Source: DUZB01 sp964407525
Lineage (GTDB): Bacteria > Desulfobacterota > DSM-4660 > Desulfatiglandales > Desulfatiglandaceae
Length of the DNA: 5,945 nucleotides
Direction of reading: 5' to 3'
Assembly (NCBI GenBank): GCA_964407525.1
Contig: CAYOWC010000299.1
Location: 1 to 5,945 of the forward strand
Shown here: positions 4,325-5,945 of the stretch, in pieces
Layout: the number at the start of each line of letters is the position of its first letter
How positions within the stretch are numbered: position 1 is the stretch's first letter
The notes under the pieces: model-generated
What the model saw: only the letters and a program-made list of their open reading frames with translations
What the model was told of the DNA's origin: nothing
Database searches by the model: none
Position numbers and translations under genes: made by a program

Positions 4325-5945
4325 GTGAAAGGTTTTTATAATATGCTGCTGGTGGTGGATGTTACCCATCAGTCCTTTGAGTTGAAACGTCTGGCCGACG
4401 AAGTGCTTGAGAACACTCTGGGCGGTAAGGGGTTGGCCACGCATCTACTGCTGACCCATAACCCGACGGGAGTCGATCCTCTGTGCCCGGAAAACAACCT
4501 GATTTTTGCGTCCGGTCCCGTTACGAATACCGGTATCTGGGGTTCCTGTCGTCACGGGGTCTATACCAAATCGCCGCAGACCGGTTTTTATTCCGAGTCC
4601 TACGCTGGGGGAACCGCGGCTGAGTCCATGGCCTCGACAGGGTTTGACGCAGTCATGATCAATGGCGTTGGCGATGGGCCGGTATGGTTGGAGATCAGCG
4701 AGACCGGCGTCTCATTTCACCCGGCCGAGGACCTCTGGGGTCTGGACACGTATAGTACCGAGGATCACATCAAAAGGTGGATAAAAGAAAACCGCTCCGC
4801 AGCCAATCGTTCCGGTGTGATGACCATAGGCCCGGCAGGGGAAAACAAGGTCGTTTTCGCGGTGATCGAAAATGATTATTGGCGTTCAGCTGGGCGCACC
4901 GGTGTTGGTGCGGTTATGGGCTCCAAAAATATCAAGGCAATCGCTTTCTGGGGGAATCGTTCCAGAGAAATGGCCGACCCGGAGCTGCTTAAATCTTTCG
5001 CCAAGATAATGTCGGCCCGGGCCAAAGAAGACGCCGGCGTCAAGGCTTATAAAAGCATGGGCACCCCTATGCTGGTGGATGTCATGAACAACGCCGGGGG
5101 TTTTCCAACCCGTTACTGGCACAAAGGTACCAGTGAGAATCGTGAAGGCATAAACGCCGCCGCCCTGCATGAGCGTTGTGAAGTACAGCCCCATGCCTGT
5201 TTAAAATGCTTCATCGCCTGTGGCCGTTTGACAACCGTGAAACAGGGGCGCCACAAAGGTCTGAAAATCGAGGGGCCGGAGTACGAGACCATTTACGCCT
5301 TCGGAGGATTGTGCGAAGTGGCCGATATCGAGGAGATAGCCTATCTCAACGACGTTTGCGACCGATTGGGATTGGACACCATGACTGGCGGCAATCTTGC
5401 GGCTTTTACCATCGAGGCGGTTGAGCAGGGCAACCTGGACTATGACATCGGGTACGGCCGTGTGGATGCCATTGCCGGCCTGCTGGAGGAGATAGCCTAC
5501 AGAAGGGGGCCTGGTGAAGTGTTGGCTCAAGGTATCGTGGCTGCCGCCAAAGCTTGGAATATGGAAGACCAGGCTATCCATGTCAAGGGCATGGAGCCTG
5601 CCGGCTATGATCCAAGGGTGCTGAAGGGTATGGGCCTGGCTTACGGGACCAGCGACCGGGGGGCCTGCCATCTCCGGGCTACTTTTTACAAACCTGAACT
5701 GTCGGGCATGGTGGACCCCGAGAAGATCGGAGGCAAGGCGGAGGTCTTCGCACTTTGGGAAGATCGCCTGACCATCTTCGACACCCTGATTTTATGCCGC
5801 TTTTTTCGCGACTTGTATCAATTCGAACAGCTCTCTACGATTATTAAGTGCACCACAGGCCTGGAATTGGATGAGGCGGGCATGCGGGCTGTGGCTCGGC
5901 GGGTCACCGATGACACCCGCCGTTTCAACCTGCGCGAAGGCCTGA
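4325..5945 (+). CDS. aor: Tungsten-type aldehyde:ferredoxin oxidoreductase (3' end missing)
   Basis: An AOR-family oxidoreductase; members oxidise aldehydes to carboxylates at a tungsten-bispterin centre and pass electrons through a 4Fe-4S cluster to ferredoxin. The first 540 codons are present with no stop; family members are usually about 600 residues, so only the C-terminal tail is missing. Visible landmarks are the N-terminal GGKGLATHLL (33-42), TKSPQTG (81-87), the pterin-binding stretch GRTGVGAVMGSKNIKAI (190-206), CX2CX3C (Cys292, 295, 299), EGPEYET (316-322), DRLGLD (346-351), and GTSDRGACHLRA (441-452). DTLILC (486-491) supplies the fourth cluster cysteine. Counterparts of the Pyrococcus furiosus AOR residues Glu313 and His448 are Glu317 and His449. 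In the second DxxGLC pterin motif the Gly is replaced by Ile489. The protein is cytoplasmic, with no signal peptide. Expression is probably sigma-54 dependent. The substrate cannot be told from sequence; BamB-like or other specialised AOR roles remain open. Confidence 0.93.
   Translation, partial: MKGFYNMLLVVDVTHQSFELKRLADEVLENTLGGKGLATHLLLTHNPTGVDPLCPENNLIFASGPVTNTGIWGSCRHGVYTKSPQTGFYSESYAGGTAAESMASTGFDAVMINGVGDGPVWLEISETGVSFHPAEDLWGLDTYSTEDHIKRWIKENRSAANRSGVMTIGPAGENKVVFAVIENDYWRSAGRTGVGAVMGSKNIKAIAFWGNRSREMADPELLKSFAKIMSARAKEDAGVKAYKSMGTPMLVDVMNNAGGFPTRYWHKGTSENREGINAAALHERCEVQPHACLKCFIACGRLTTVKQGRHKGLKIEGPEYETIYAFGGLCEVADIEEIAYLNDVCDRLGLDTMTGGNLAAFTIEAVEQGNLDYDIGYGRVDAIAGLLEEIAYRRGPGEVLAQGIVAAAKAWNMEDQAIHVKGMEPAGYDPRVLKGMGLAYGTSDRGACHLRATFYKPELSGMVDPEKIGGKAEVFALWEDRLTIFDTLILCRFFRDLYQFEQLSTIIKCTTGLELDEAGMRAVARRVTDDTRRFNLREGL

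Noticed and set aside
4145..4444. Minus-strand open frame of 99 codons over the AOR promoter and start
   Set aside because: It overlaps the well-supported promoter, leader and N-terminus of AOR on the opposite strand and its product resembles no family.
5201..5671. Minus-strand open frame of 156 codons inside AOR
   Set aside because: It lies entirely antisense to conserved AOR catalytic motifs and is a compositional shadow of that gene.

Overview
The window looks like a piece of chromosome from a strictly anaerobic bacterium, most likely a Desulfobacterota (deltaproteobacterial) lineage. This rests on gene content: a tungsten-type aldehyde:ferredoxin oxidoreductase (AOR), a PAS-PAS sigma-54 enhancer-binding protein, a flavodoxin-fold protein with a cysteine cluster, and short tandem and inverted repeats between genes of a kind I associate with that group. 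The lineage is an inference; there is no rRNA or other phylogenetic marker here.

Layout. Bases 1-165 hold two short tandem repeats (a 7-bp unit and an 8-bp unit) and a weak sigma-70-like promoter. Bases 166-813 (+) encode an FMN-reductase-like flavoprotein with four clustered cysteines. Bases 975-1886 (-) encode a nitronate monooxygenase/FabK-like TIM-barrel flavoenzyme that lacks the family's usual catalytic histidine. These two genes converge on a roughly 175-bp palindromic, MITE-like element. It is built from inverted arrays of 7-bp units and flanked by the direct repeat TGATACC, which includes the stop codon of the first gene; the element's right arm supplies the stop codon of the second. 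Bases 1887-2154 are a divergent intergenic region with a dyad and a possible sigma-54 promoter facing the flavoenzyme gene. Bases 2155-3993 (+) encode the sigma-54 activator. Bases 3994-4324 form a well-organised control region: two near-identical 17-bp sites (TGCA-N4-TGCA core) exactly 80 bp apart, a strong -24/-12 sigma-54 promoter, a leader of about 120 nt with a possible 22-codon small ORF, and a clear Shine-Dalgarno. Bases 4325-5945 (+) encode the first 540 codons of an AOR that runs off the window.

How the parts may work together. The activator probably binds the paired sites just downstream of its own gene and drives the AOR gene from the -24/-12 promoter in response to something sensed by its PAS domains. 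It may also drive the divergent flavoenzyme gene, but that promoter is weaker and no binding site is seen near it. AOR-family enzymes oxidise aldehydes to acids (or catalyse related low-potential reactions) with electrons passing to ferredoxin. The two flavoproteins could be redox partners or accessory enzymes, but only proximity links them. The most interesting signals are the complete activator/UAS/promoter/AOR module, the repeat element that forms a gene's 3' end, and the active-site substitution in the flavoenzyme.
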